Assembly: GCA_002399285.1 (NCBI GenBank)
Contig: DHDI01000016.1
Span: 5,492 to 64,916 of the forward strand
From: Thermoanaerobacterales bacterium UBA4880
GTDB taxonomy: Bacteria > Bacillota > Thermoanaerobacteria > Thermoanaerobacterales > UBA4877
Direction of reading: 5' to 3'
DNA length: 59,425 bases
Of this stretch, positions 36,827-45,659 are shown piece after piece; position 1 is the first letter of the stretch, and every line of letters begins with the position of its first letter. Under the pieces are notes generated by a model. It saw only the letters and a program-made list of their open reading frames with translations. It made no database searches and was not told where the DNA came from. A program made the translations under genes and the position numbers.

Positions 36827-36873
36827 GCAGGAATCGCAGGCTTATTGTAGAATTATATAGCGGGGTGATTTAC

Positions 36874-37560
36874 ATGGACGCTAAGATACTTGTCGTTGAC
36901 GATGAAAAACCCATAGTGGACATACTTAAATATAATCTGGAAAAGGAAGGGTACAATGTGCTGACGGCCTACGACGGGGAAGAGGCGATAAAGATCGCCA
37001 CCAGCGAGGAGCCCGACCTTATACTGCTGGATATAATGCTTCCCAAGGTCGACGGCTTTTCCGTATGCAAGACGCTGAGGCAGAAGCTCAGCACCCCCAT
37101 AGTCATGGTGACCGCCAAGGAGGAAGAGGTGGACAAGGTGCTGGGCCTGGAGCTGGGCGCAGACGATTATGTGGTGAAGCCGTTCAGCATGCGGGAGCTT
37201 TCGGCGCGAATAAAGGCCAATCTCAGGCGGATACAGATGAGCGAAGACCCGGACGGCAAGATAATAAGCTATGGGGACCTCGTCATAGATCTGGAAAAAT
37301 ATGTGGTGCGGAAGAAGGGAAAGCAGATAGACCTGACGTCTCGGGAATTTGATCTTTTAAAGTTCCTTGCGGTAAACAGAGGCCAGGTCTTTTCCCGGGA
37401 CATACTTTTGGAAAAGGTGTGGGGATACGAGTATTACGGCGATATGAGGACGGTGGATGTTACGATAAGGAGGCTGCGGGAGAAGGTGGAGGAAGACCCG
37501 GGAAGCCCCAGGTACATATGCACCAAAAGAGGTGTTGGATATTACTTCGGTGAAGAATAA
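36874..37560 (+). CDS. walR: WalR-type OmpR-family response regulator
   Basis: About 228 residues from ATG 36874, with GGGGTGA upstream. The receiver domain begins MDAKILVVDDEKPIVDILKYNLEKEGY and has the phosphoacceptor Asp53 (ILLDIMLPKVDG), Thr in VMVTAKEEE and Lys in VVKPFS. The C-terminal winged helix ends with DMRTVDVTIRRLREKVEEDP and RGVGYYFGEE. This is very close to WalR (YycF), the regulator of peptidoglycan hydrolases. The gene order with walK, walH, walI and walJ confirms it. Candidate target boxes TGTAA-N6 are present at 39350-39407 and 22851-22878. Confidence 0.94.
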   Translation: MDAKILVVDDEKPIVDILKYNLEKEGYNVLTAYDGEEAIKIATSEEPDLILLDIMLPKVDGFSVCKTLRQKLSTPIVMVTAKEEEVDKVLGLELGADDYVVKPFSMRELSARIKANLRRIQMSEDPDGKIISYGDLVIDLEKYVVRKKGKQIDLTSREFDLLKFLAVNRGQVFSRDILLEKVWGYEYYGDMRTVDVTIRRLREKVEEDPGSPRYICTKRGVGYYFGEE

Positions 37561-37567
37561 GGGGTAC

Positions 37568-39301
37568 ATGAGCATCCAGTGGAAGATAGTTACCATATAC
37601 ATGCTGCTTATATTGGTGGCCATGGAGATAACGGGCTACTATATACTCAAGTCCTTCGAGAAGCAGGAAAAGGAAAAGCTCATGTCGCAGCTTCAGTCCC
37701 AGGCGTCCAATATCTCGTGGACGTTCAGAGACAATCTCGGGAATGCGGATATCAACGACCTGGGGGATATATATATCTATCAGGGCTCCGAGCTCAAAAG
37801 CATATATATACTTAATAAGGATGGCACGGTCATCACCGGCACGGACGGCACGGTAAACAAGGTGCTTACGCCTGCGGTATTGTCCGCACTTAAGGGCCAG
37901 GCCCAATCGGAGGAGGGCCGGGACACTGCGACGGGAGAGACGACCCTGAGTCTGGCCGGTCCCATGAAAAATTCCGGCGGATCGGTGGAGGGCGCGGTAT
38001 ACCTTTCTGCGTCTACCGAGGGTATAGACGGTACTTTAAACGACGTCAGGACGATACTGCTGAGCGCTACCGCCATGGCCATGGGCATCACGGCGGTCCT
38101 GGGCTTTTTCCTTTCACGGACCATAGCGGACCCCATAAAGGAGGTCACCGGCAAGGCGGAGAGTCTGGCGGCCGGGAATTTCGACGATCGTGTGAACGTG
38201 ATCTCCAATGACGAGATAGGCAGACTGGGCAGTATGTTCAATTATATGAGCGACAGGATAGCGGACATGCTCGACGAGATAGCCAGCGACAAGAGCAGGG
38301 ACGAGGCCATACTCAAGTATATGAGCGACGGCGTGGCCGCAGTCCGCAGGGACGGGACCATACTGGTGGTAAATATAGCCGCCGGGCAGCTGCTGGGCAA
38401 GAATATCCATAAGGATGACAATCTGTTTGACATAATGGACGAATACGACGGCCAGGCCATAGCCGACTCCTTCGAGGGCGAGGGCAGCCATGAGGCCACG
38501 CTCAGCACCGGCAGGTATATACTCAATATCCATACGGCGCCTTTCAAGAATGAGAAGAACGAGACGGACGGCTATGTGGTGGTGATGCATGATATAACCG
38601 AGCAGCAGAAGCTGGACAACATGAGGAAGGAATTCGTTGCCAACGTCTCCCATGAGCTCAAGACGCCGATAACCACGATAAAGAGTTATGCGGAGACGCT
38701 GGCGGGCGGAGCGCTGGAGGACAAAAACGTCTCGGTGAAGTTCCTGGATGTGATAAACGATGAGGCGGACAGGATGAACAGGCTGGTGAGCGATCTGCTG
38801 CAGCTCTCCCGGATGGACTACGGACGGGAAAAGTGGCGCATGGAGGAAGCCGATCTCGGTAAGCTTGCGGCGGACAGTGCGGAGAAGATAAGGGTGCTGG
38901 CGCAGGAGAAGTCGCAGACCATATCCTGTGACATTGCCGGAAGAGTATCCGCTAAGATAGACAAGGACAGGATGGAGCAGGTGATCCTGAACATACTGGG
39001 CAACGCCATAAAGTATACGCCGGAGGGCGGCAGGATAACGGCAAGAGTGTATAGGGAAGACAAATGGAACGTCATATCCGTGAAGGACAACGGTATAGGG
39101 ATACCCAAGGAGGATCTGCCCCATGTGTTCGACAGGTTTTACAGGGTGGACAAGGCTAGGTCGAGAGAGATGGGGGGCACCGGGCTGGGGCTCTCCATCG
39201 CGGGGGAGATAGTGAACGCCCACGGCGGAAGGATCGACATAGCCAGCGAGGTAGATGCGGGGACGGAAGTCAAGATCTACCTTCCCTCCATAACAATATA
39301 A
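37568..39301 (+). CDS. walK: WalK-type sensor histidine kinase
   Basis: About 577 residues from ATG 37568; an in-frame GTG at 37550 would overlap the walR stop. Layout: transmembrane segment (about 8-30), extracellular sensor region, second transmembrane segment near 170-190, HAMP (ISRTIADPIKEVTGKAESLAAGNF), PAS (about 250-350), HisKA with the phosphorylated His in ANVSHELKTPITTIKSYAETL, and the ATPase domain (NILGNAIKYTPEGG, then MGGTGLGLSIA). This matches WalK (YycG), which reads cell-wall status. The stop is immediately followed by a dispersed repeat fragment. Confidence 0.94.
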   Translation: MSIQWKIVTIYMLLILVAMEITGYYILKSFEKQEKEKLMSQLQSQASNISWTFRDNLGNADINDLGDIYIYQGSELKSIYILNKDGTVITGTDGTVNKVLTPAVLSALKGQAQSEEGRDTATGETTLSLAGPMKNSGGSVEGAVYLSASTEGIDGTLNDVRTILLSATAMAMGITAVLGFFLSRTIADPIKEVTGKAESLAAGNFDDRVNVISNDEIGRLGSMFNYMSDRIADMLDEIASDKSRDEAILKYMSDGVAAVRRDGTILVVNIAAGQLLGKNIHKDDNLFDIMDEYDGQAIADSFEGEGSHEATLSTGRYILNIHTAPFKNEKNETDGYVVVMHDITEQQKLDNMRKEFVANVSHELKTPITTIKSYAETLAGGALEDKNVSVKFLDVINDEADRMNRLVSDLLQLSRMDYGREKWRMEEADLGKLAADSAEKIRVLAQEKSQTISCDIAGRVSAKIDKDRMEQVILNILGNAIKYTPEGGRITARVYREDKWNVISVKDNGIGIPKEDLPHVFDRFYRVDKARSREMGGTGLGLSIAGEIVNAHGGRIDIASEVDAGTEVKIYLPSITI

Positions 39302-39335
39302 GGCCGATGACATTCTCGGTCTGCAGTTTAGGCCA
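39301..39335 (-). repeat. Dispersed palindromic repeat, copy 5 (half element)
   Basis: Minus strand reads GCAGACCGAGAATGTCATCGG then CCT, matching the right half of copies 1 and 3. It begins at the walK stop codon. Confidence 0.55.
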
Positions 39336-39349
39336 TGTGATCCAAGCCA

Positions 39350-39423
39350 TGTAATATTAATGTAACTATGTAATATTAATGTAAAGCAACTGTAACATGT
39401 TTGTAATATATTATATATATAAT
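39350..39423 (+). promoter_or_regulatory. Array of six WalR half-sites with -10 element
   Basis: TGTAA(T/C/A) occurs at 39350, 39361, 39369, 39380, 39391 and 39402. The last four are in exact 11-base register, and a 17-base unit is duplicated (39349-39365 and 39368-39384). Ten bases after the last half-site is TATAAT (39418-39423). This is the same geometry as at the SLH gene and fits the WalR consensus TGTWAH-N5-TGTWAH. Confidence 0.8.
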
Positions 39424-39458
39424 AGAGATGAAGCTGTAATGGGAGAGAGGTAGGAAGT

Positions 39459-39866
39459 ATGAAAAAGATATCCTTACTGCTTGTATTAATAATGCTGCTT
39501 ATGGCATCCTCTCCAGCCTTTGCTGATGGGACGGAAACACAGCTTATACAGCTATATTCCGACCTGCCTGCGGTGGCTTATACTTCTACGTCCGCCATTT
39601 CGGGCAGGGTAGTGGCCGGTGCCTCCGTGGAGGTTAAGCTCAACAATGCGGAAATTTACAAGCGCCCGGGCGGTGCCGTCGGGTATTTCTACACCACCGT
39701 CAAGGATTTGAAGATGGGCGGCAATACCGTCGTGATCACCGCAAAGAAGGGTAGCCAAACACAGACCATTACAGGTCTCATAACCAGGCGCAGCGGGGAT
39801 ACCACAAATTCTGTAGAGACCTTGGATATTCCCATTAAGAATGCCATCAGCATCAGCTTTAAGTAA
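39459..39866 (+). CDS. Small secreted protein inside the wal cluster
   Basis: 135 residues from ATG 39459, with GGGAGAGAGG upstream. A signal peptide (KKISLLLVLIMLLMASSPAFA) is followed by a compact beta-rich domain of about 110 residues with AISGRVVAGASVEVKLNN and GGNTVVITAKKGSQTQTITG. This is reminiscent of a single bacterial Ig-like or glucodextranase-B-like domain. I know no named family. It stands between walK and walH, with its own promoter carrying six WalR half-sites, so it is probably a direct, strongly controlled WalR target, perhaps a wall-binding sensor partner. That role is inference. Confidence 0.75.
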   Translation: MKKISLLLVLIMLLMASSPAFADGTETQLIQLYSDLPAVAYTSTSAISGRVVAGASVEVKLNNAEIYKRPGGAVGYFYTTVKDLKMGGNTVVITAKKGSQTQTITGLITRRSGDTTNSVETLDIPIKNAISISFK

Positions 39867-39899
39867 AGCTTGTAGCCGGGGATTGCGGGGATGATATCT

Positions 39900-41159
39900 A
39901 TGTCTGAAAGAGCCAAATCCATATTGCTCGTGTTTTTAGTGACTCTGAGCATCGTACTCAGCTTTTTCATGAGGTATGGTATGGCCAGGCCGTATGCATC
40001 ATCCTCCGCCGGGGAAGACCGGGAAATATCCCCGGCTGTTTTGTCGAATATTTTAAGACCTGAGGACATAATCGTAAACTTCGGAGGCATGGATCATACG
40101 CCCATACTGGACGATTCGGGCTATGAGTCGGCCTGGCGGGAGTTCCAGAGCATCGTCTTTCTGGGCGGCGGGAATTCCACTGCCGTTACGGAAAGCGACT
40201 TTGCGGATGCCATGGACTACAGGTCTTTGACCTATAAATTTGCCTTTCCCGTACCCATATCCTATTTCAACGCAGCCAATGGAAAACAATACAATCCGCC
40301 CGTCAATACGATCAAAGACGTCATAATTCTGTCCGGTAACAGTCCTACCTATTATATGTATGACGGTTTTGACAAATATGTGAGGATGAACCTGGGCTAT
40401 AGAAACAACGGAATAGAGACCATAGTATCCGTGAATGAAGAGGGTTCGCCGCTGTATTCTACGGCAAAGGACCTGGGCTTTACGGACAGCATGAGCTATG
40501 ATGTGCTGATGCCGCTGGACCCAAAGGATATAACTCTGCCGGTGATCGCGCCCGGTCTCGCGGATGGGATGGATATGAATTCTCTGGTGTCGGGGTTCTT
40601 TGACAGCGGGAGCATGGTCAGAAAGATCAGGGAAATGCCGGGGGATACGGTATATACCGACGGCAGGAAGGGCCTCAAGGTATATGTGGACGGACGCCTT
40701 GAGTATACCTGCAGCGCGTTATCCTCCGCCCGTGTGGACGACGTGACCGCGGTAAAGATCGCATCGGACTTTGTGACAAAGCACCTTCCCGGCATTGGCA
40801 ATGTGAGTCTGGCGGGGGTGGATGAAGAAAGGGACGGATACGTCGTAAGATATAATATCCGGTATAACGGACTTCATGTGTACAGCAGGCAGTACGGCTT
40901 CCCCATAACGGTGGAGATAAGCGACGGCCAGGTGACCTCCATGAAGGCGGTATGCGTCGGCTTTTCCAATGAAAATACGGAGACGGATATAAAGGTAGCC
41001 GCTCTCGACGCCATGGATATATCCTTTAAGGGGGGACTCAGGCACTGGGACACCCTCGGCATGTGCTATCTGGCGGACGATGGAGAGATAAGGGCGGCAT
41101 GGAGGGCCGTTGATAACGGGAAGACGCTCTATATAGACATGGAAAACGGGAAGCTGTGA
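39900..41159 (+). CDS. walH: WalH (YycH)-like regulatory protein
   Basis: About 419 residues; ATG 39900 fits the GCGGGG ribosome binding site better than ATG 39891. One N-terminal transmembrane segment (KSILLVFLVTLSIVLSFFMRYGMARPY) is followed by an extracytoplasmic region of mixed sheet. Sequence conservation in this family is low, and the call rests on size, topology and position between walK and walI. In B. subtilis WalH and WalI form a membrane complex with WalK that restrains its activity. The C-terminal part near YRAAWRAVDNGKTLYIDMENGKL resembles YycH/YycI two-domain proteins. Confidence 0.8.
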   Translation: MSERAKSILLVFLVTLSIVLSFFMRYGMARPYASSSAGEDREISPAVLSNILRPEDIIVNFGGMDHTPILDDSGYESAWREFQSIVFLGGGNSTAVTESDFADAMDYRSLTYKFAFPVPISYFNAANGKQYNPPVNTIKDVIILSGNSPTYYMYDGFDKYVRMNLGYRNNGIETIVSVNEEGSPLYSTAKDLGFTDSMSYDVLMPLDPKDITLPVIAPGLADGMDMNSLVSGFFDSGSMVRKIREMPGDTVYTDGRKGLKVYVDGRLEYTCSALSSARVDDVTAVKIASDFVTKHLPGIGNVSLAGVDEERDGYVVRYNIRYNGLHVYSRQYGFPITVEISDGQVTSMKAVCVGFSNENTETDIKVAALDAMDISFKGGLRHWDTLGMCYLADDGEIRAAWRAVDNGKTLYIDMENGKL

Positions 41160-41166
41160 GGTATGT

Positions 41167-41982
41167 ATGGACTGGAACAGGGCGAGGAACATCCTGATAG
41201 TTACATTTATAATAATAGACCTTCTGCTTATCGGCGGCATACTTATAAACTACGGCCCGGTCAGTTCCGTCAGGAGAGACAGGGAGCAGGAACAGACCAT
41301 GAGCATGCTGAAGGCCGCGGGTATAGAGGTGGATACGAAGATACCCGGGGAGACTCCATCCATGTCTCTTTTAAGGGTTGAACTCTACGACTATAATTCT
41401 AAGAACCTCATAGGCAGGATACTAGCCGGCGGATATTCGGAGGAGATCTCCGGGGACGAGCATGTGTACAGGACCCTTACGGAGGCGATAACCGTGGCGC
41501 CCAACGGCGACCTGCACTATAAGAGCATGGTGCCGCTCACGTTCAACGTCAGCGTGGAGGAGGGCCTTCTTAACTTTCTGACCAGTAAGGGTATGGCGGA
41601 GCCCGGCATGTATATAGAGAGCACTGTTAAGCAGGGAAATTCATATATTGTAAAGATAGCGCATCAGGTGGACGGCCATTTTTTGGATATAAGCTACATA
41701 CAGGCCAAGATAGGGCCGCACAACGTGGAAATAATAAAGCACTGGCTCAATCCCGAGGGATATCTGCCGCAGAAAAAGAAGGTCATACCTGCTTATAAAG
41801 CGCTGGACAGCTTTATAAGCAGCGCGAACGCCGTGGATAAGACAAAGATAAAGGATATCGATCTTGGCTATTATTTTCGCTGGGACGAAGCGGCTTCGGG
41901 GGAGGCGGTCCCGGCCTGGCGCATCACCACCGGTGACGACGTTTACTATTTCAATGCCTATACCGGAGTGCCCGAGCGGTAG
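41167..41982 (+). CDS. walI: WalI (YycI)-like regulatory protein
   Basis: 271 residues from ATG 41167, eight bases after walH. It begins MDWNRARNILIVTFIIIDLLLIGGILI, the typical YycI N-terminal anchor with the DW/A-R-x-x motif preceding a single transmembrane helix. The remainder is extracytoplasmic and ends EAVPAWRITTGDDVYYFNAYTGVPER, matching the YycI C-terminal domain. It is expected to work with WalH on the WalK transmembrane region. A terminator follows within 110 bases, so murA downstream probably has its own start. Confidence 0.88.
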   Translation: MDWNRARNILIVTFIIIDLLLIGGILINYGPVSSVRRDREQEQTMSMLKAAGIEVDTKIPGETPSMSLLRVELYDYNSKNLIGRILAGGYSEEISGDEHVYRTLTEAITVAPNGDLHYKSMVPLTFNVSVEEGLLNFLTSKGMAEPGMYIESTVKQGNSYIVKIAHQVDGHFLDISYIQAKIGPHNVEIIKHWLNPEGYLPQKKKVIPAYKALDSFISSANAVDKTKIKDIDLGYYFRWDEAASGEAVPAWRITTGDDVYYFNAYTGVPER

Positions 41983-42055
41983 GACGTATCTATGCTGATT
42001 TGCTGTGATCATTATACGGCGGCATCGATCATGCTTATATTCACTCTTTTCTATA

Positions 42056-42087
42056 AACAGTCATATCATAAAAATGGCTGTTTTTTT
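42056..42087 (+). terminator. Terminator after walI
   Basis: AACAGTCAT (42056-42064) pairs with ATGGCTGTT (42074-42082), including one G-T pair, and a run of seven T follows. Confidence 0.82.
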
Positions 42088-42175
42088 ATATTTTGTTATA
42101 TAATTTATTCTTGAAAATATTATCGATTTGGGTTAAAGTATTAGGTGTGTTAGAAAATGCAGGGAGGAAATCACA

Positions 42176-43429
42176 TTGGAGAAATTTGTTATAGATGGAG
42201 GAGTGCCTCTGGAGGGAGAGGTCAGGATAAGCGGCGCAAAGAACGCGGCCGTTGCCGTGATACCCGCGGCGATAATGGCGGACGGTCCCTGCCGCATAGA
42301 TAATCTCCCCAGGATAAAGGATGTGCGCAACTGGGTCGGCATATTGAGGAGCATGGGAGTCCATGTGGAGTACGACGGCGACGAGATGCTGATAGACGGG
42401 AGCAGGGCCAGGCCGGTGGAGCCGCCCATTCAGCCCGTGCAGCAGATGCGGGCCTCCTATTATCTCGTAGGGGCGATGCTGGGCAGATATAAGAAAGCGG
42501 TGGTGGGACTGCCCGGCGGGTGCAGCATAGGCGTGCGGCCGATAGACCAGCACATAAAGGGCTTTGAGGCCTTGGGCGCCAAGGTGGAGATAAATCACGG
42601 AGTGATCGTGGCCAGCGCAGATAAGCTGAAGGGAGCCAATGTCTTTCTGGACGTCGTCTCGGTGGGCGCCACTATAAACCTCATGCTGGCTGCCAGCATG
42701 GCGGAGGGTGTGACCGTCATCGAAAACGCCGCCAAGGAGCCCCATGTGGTGGATATTGCCAACTTCTTAAACGCCATGGGAGCGGATATAAAGGGAGCGG
42801 GCACCGACAACATCAGAATAAAAGGCGTGGACAAATTGGTAGGGTGCAGTCACTCCATAATACCCGATCAGATAGAGACGGGCACTTTCATGATAGCCGC
42901 CGCTGCTACGCGCGGCGACGTAACTATTTCCAATGTGATACCCACGCACTTAGATTCAATAATGGCAAAGCTGGAAGAGACCGGCGTGCTGATAATTCCT
43001 TCCGAGGACAGCATAAGGGTGATAGGCAAGGGGCCGCTCAAGGGCACGGACATACGGACTCAGCCGTATCCCGGATTTCCCACGGACCTTCAGCAGCCCA
43101 TGGCCGTGCTGCTGTCCGTAGTCGACGGCACCAGCATGATAACGGAAAATGTATGGGATAATAGATTCAAATATATAGATGAACTCAAAAAGATGGGAGC
43201 CAAGGCGCGGGTCGAAGGGCGCACGGCGATCATTGAAGGAGTGCAAAATCTCACCGGCGCGAGGGTATCGGCCACCGACCTTCGGGCGGGCGCCGCCATG
43301 GTGCTGGCCGGACTCGTAGCCAAGGGACAGACCGAGGTCGTCGATATAGTGCATATCGACAGGGGTTACGAGGCCCTGGAGGGAAAACTGCAGAAGCTGG
43401 GCGCGAGGATCAGAAGAGTGGACGAGTAA
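42176..43429 (+). CDS. murA: UDP-N-acetylglucosamine 1-carboxyvinyltransferase
   Basis: 417 residues from TTG 42176, with AGGGAGG eight bases upstream. It catalyses the first committed step of peptidoglycan synthesis, adding enolpyruvate to UDP-GlcNAc. The EPSP-synthase fold is clear from [19 protein letters not shown], the active-site loop [16 protein letters not shown] with Cys116, the position targeted by fosfomycin, and [13 protein letters not shown] near residue 302. Firmicutes often have two paralogues; I cannot tell which one this is. Its presence between walI and walJ is not the B. subtilis arrangement, but the biological theme is the same. Confidence 0.95.
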   Translation: MEKFVIDGGVPLEGEVRISGAKNAAVAVIPAAIMADGPCRIDNLPRIKDVRNWVGILRSMGVHVEYDGDEMLIDGSRARPVEPPIQPVQQMRASYYLVGAMLGRYKKAVVGLPGGCSIGVRPIDQHIKGFEALGAKVEINHGVIVASADKLKGANVFLDVVSVGATINLMLAASMAEGVTVIENAAKEPHVVDIANFLNAMGADIKGAGTDNIRIKGVDKLVGCSHSIIPDQIETGTFMIAAAATRGDVTISNVIPTHLDSIMAKLEETGVLIIPSEDSIRVIGKGPLKGTDIRTQPYPGFPTDLQQPMAVLLSVVDGTSMITENVWDNRFKYIDELKKMGAKARVEGRTAIIEGVQNLTGARVSATDLRAGAAMVLAGLVAKGQTEVVDIVHIDRGYEALEGKLQKLGARIRRVDE

Positions 43430-43433
43430 GCAG

Positions 43434-43520
43434 GAGGAGGGATGTAAAGCCCTCCTCTTAAATTTTGAGCGAGCTTAAAGGACTGTCGCAGTCTGGCAGA
43501 CTGCTTAAAATTAAGGAGGG
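43434..43520 (+). other. Overlapping alternative hairpins after murA
   Basis: GAGGAGGG (43434-43441) pairs with CCCTCCTC (43450-43457). The same CCCTCCT can instead pair with AGGAGGG (43514-43520) as part of a longer stem joining 43450-43470 to 43503-43520. The apex of that stem contains the odd palindrome GCAGTCTGGCAGACTGC (43488-43504). T-rich sequence follows at 43533-43541. It probably terminates murA; the two exclusive folds could act as an attenuator before walJ. Confidence 0.6.
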
Positions 43521-43587
43521 GATGATCTCTCTTCCTTTTTTATGTTGGCCGCCTGTGATATAATACACCTAAGAGAGGGGAATACGG

Positions 43588-44382
43588 ATGACGATAAAGT
43601 TTTGCTCGCTGTCCAGCGGGAGCAGCGGGAATTCTACATACATAAGCTCCGGCTCGACCTCCGTGCTCGTAGACGCGGGTTTCGCGGCCACGAGGATAAT
43701 AGGCGGCATAAGGGATATAGGCTGCGATCCCTCTAAGCTGGACGCCCTGCTCATCACCCATGAGCATGACGACCATATAAGGGGGATAAGCGTTCTTGCG
43801 CGAAGGTACTCCATACCGATCATGGGTACGGAGGGAACGCTGAGCGCCATAAGAAAAAAATATGCGGATATACCCGACGGGCTGTTTATGCCGGTAGACC
43901 ATGAGGAATTTACGGTGGGCGACATCAAGGTGACTCCCATCCCCATTTCCCACGATGCGGCAGATCCCGTGGGTTACAGCTTTAAGATAAGGGACAAGAA
44001 GATCTCGACGGTAACGGATCTCGGATATGTGAGCAAGGGGGTCGTGAGCGGAGTAAGGGGTTCCGATCTTCTGCTCATCGAATCCAACCATGATGTGGAG
44101 ATGTTGAAAAACGGCAGTTATCCCATATACCTTCAAAACAGGATATTGGGCGCCAAGGGGCATCTTTCAAACAAGGTCGCCGCAAGTCTCATTTCCTTCC
44201 TGCTGGAATCGGGGCAGGCCGGACTTATATATTTGGGCCACTTGAGCAAGAATAACAACATACCCGAACTGGCTTTGAATACCGTGACGTCCATGCTCTC
44301 CCAGAGGGGGATAAAATATAACGAGGGCGATATCAGGCTCACCTTCAGGGACAGTGCCAGCGATCTGGTGGAATTTGATTGA
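43588..44382 (+). CDS. walJ: WalJ (YycJ)-type metallo-beta-lactamase fold hydrolase
   Basis: 264 residues from ATG 43588, with GAGAGGGGA upstream. The metal-binding motif is ITHEHDDHIRG (about 51-61), preceded by GSSGNSTYISSGSTSVLVDAGFA and followed by ISHDAADPVGYSF and LIESNHD. This is the YycJ branch, thought to be a DNA or nucleic-acid 5' exonuclease that links cell division with wall metabolism, rather than a beta-lactamase. It is followed after 14 bases by htrA, as in other wal clusters. Confidence 0.92.
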   Translation: MTIKFCSLSSGSSGNSTYISSGSTSVLVDAGFAATRIIGGIRDIGCDPSKLDALLITHEHDDHIRGISVLARRYSIPIMGTEGTLSAIRKKYADIPDGLFMPVDHEEFTVGDIKVTPIPISHDAADPVGYSFKIRDKKISTVTDLGYVSKGVVSGVRGSDLLLIESNHDVEMLKNGSYPIYLQNRILGAKGHLSNKVAASLISFLLESGQAGLIYLGHLSKNNNIPELALNTVTSMLSQRGIKYNEGDIRLTFRDSASDLVEFD

Positions 44383-44396
44383 AGAGGTGAATAGTC

Positions 44397-45602
44397 ATGT
44401 ATGAGGGTCATAATTTTAAGGATGACGACGGCAATGAGTACAAGTATTTTACTCCGACATCAGGACGGCAGGGAGGCGGAGGACGGGGCTGGTTTTCCTA
44501 TGTCCTTGTGGCGGTGATATCCTCGCTGATCACCAGCCTCGTCATGGCGTATGTGGCTCCCACATATCTCTACGGCAAGGTCATACCTATGCCAAAATAT
44601 CAGACCAACGTACAGTATGAGAAGGTACCGCAGATCGTCATACCGAAGAGCGGCCAGGCCAACGTGGTCACGCTGGTCGCCCAAAAGGCGTCTCCAGCCG
44701 TGGTGGGCGTGGTCACCGTGGAGATAGGCACGGACTACTTTTTCCGGCCGGTGCAGGAGCAGGGCGTGGGTTCGGGATTCATCGTCGATCCCAACGGCTA
44801 TATACTTACCAATAACCATGTTGCTAATCCCAAATCGAAGGATATAACCGTATATCTGGCGGATGGGAGAAGTATGAAGGCCAAGGCGCTGTGGAGCGAC
44901 CCTTCGCTGGATATGTCGATATTGAAGATCGACGCCTCCGGGCTGCCCGTGGTCGATATGGGAGACTCCGACGGCATAGTGGTGGGCGAGACCACGGTAG
45001 CCATAGGCAACCCCCTCGGCCTGAGATTCCAAAGGACGGTGACCTCCGGCATTGTGAGCGCCGTGAACAGGTCCCTTCAGACGGAGGATGGGGATATACT
45101 GGAGGACCTAATTCAGACCGACGCTTCAATAAATCCCGGGAATTCCGGCGGTCCCCTTCTGAATGCGCAGGGCGAGGTGATAGGGATAAACACGGCCAAG
45201 GTCAGCTCGGCCGAGGGCCTGGGCTTTTCCATACCGGTAAACATATCGAAGCCCATACTGAAGAAGATCATCGAGACGGGCAAATTTACGCCGGCATATA
45301 TGGGAGTGGTGGCCTATGACAAGGAGATCGCGGGCTACTATAACGACGATGCCGATCTGCAGGAGGGCGTGTATATAGAGGACGTGCAGAAAAACGGCCC
45401 GGCCGCTGAGGCAGGCCTTAAGAAGGGCTGCATAGTTACGGAGATAGCGGGCAAAAAGACCGGCAATATGCTGCAGTTCAAGACTATCCTTTACGGATAT
45501 GATCCGGGAGATACGGTAACGGTCAAGTATGTGACGCCCGACGGAAAAGAGATGACCGCGCAGGCTGTCCTGAGTCCCTATCCTTCGGGCAACGAACAAT
45601 AG
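44397..45602 (+). CDS. htrA: HtrA-like membrane serine protease
   Basis: 401 residues from ATG 44397, with AGAGGTGA upstream. A cytoplasmic N-terminus is followed by one transmembrane helix (about 30-52, WFSYVLVAVISSLITSLVMAYV), a trypsin-like domain and one PDZ domain (about 300-395). The catalytic triad is His141 (LTNNHV), Asp172 (SLDMSILKI) and Ser250 (NPGNSGGPLLN). It degrades misfolded proteins outside the membrane. It closes the wal cluster as the YycK/HtrC counterpart. Confidence 0.94.
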   Translation: MYEGHNFKDDDGNEYKYFTPTSGRQGGGGRGWFSYVLVAVISSLITSLVMAYVAPTYLYGKVIPMPKYQTNVQYEKVPQIVIPKSGQANVVTLVAQKASPAVVGVVTVEIGTDYFFRPVQEQGVGSGFIVDPNGYILTNNHVANPKSKDITVYLADGRSMKAKALWSDPSLDMSILKIDASGLPVVDMGDSDGIVVGETTVAIGNPLGLRFQRTVTSGIVSAVNRSLQTEDGDILEDLIQTDASINPGNSGGPLLNAQGEVIGINTAKVSSAEGLGFSIPVNISKPILKKIIETGKFTPAYMGVVAYDKEIAGYYNDDADLQEGVYIEDVQKNGPAAEAGLKKGCIVTEIAGKKTGNMLQFKTILYGYDPGDTVTVKYVTPDGKEMTAQAVLSPYPSGNEQ

Positions 45603-45659
45603 ATCGTTTAAAATATCCTATGAGGCGGGAAAAGTCTCTGCGGCACGGAGGTGCGCAAT

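Noticed and set aside
38114..39313. Minus-strand frame of about 400 codons opposite walK
   Set aside because: Antisense to a complete histidine kinase, with no domain of its own.
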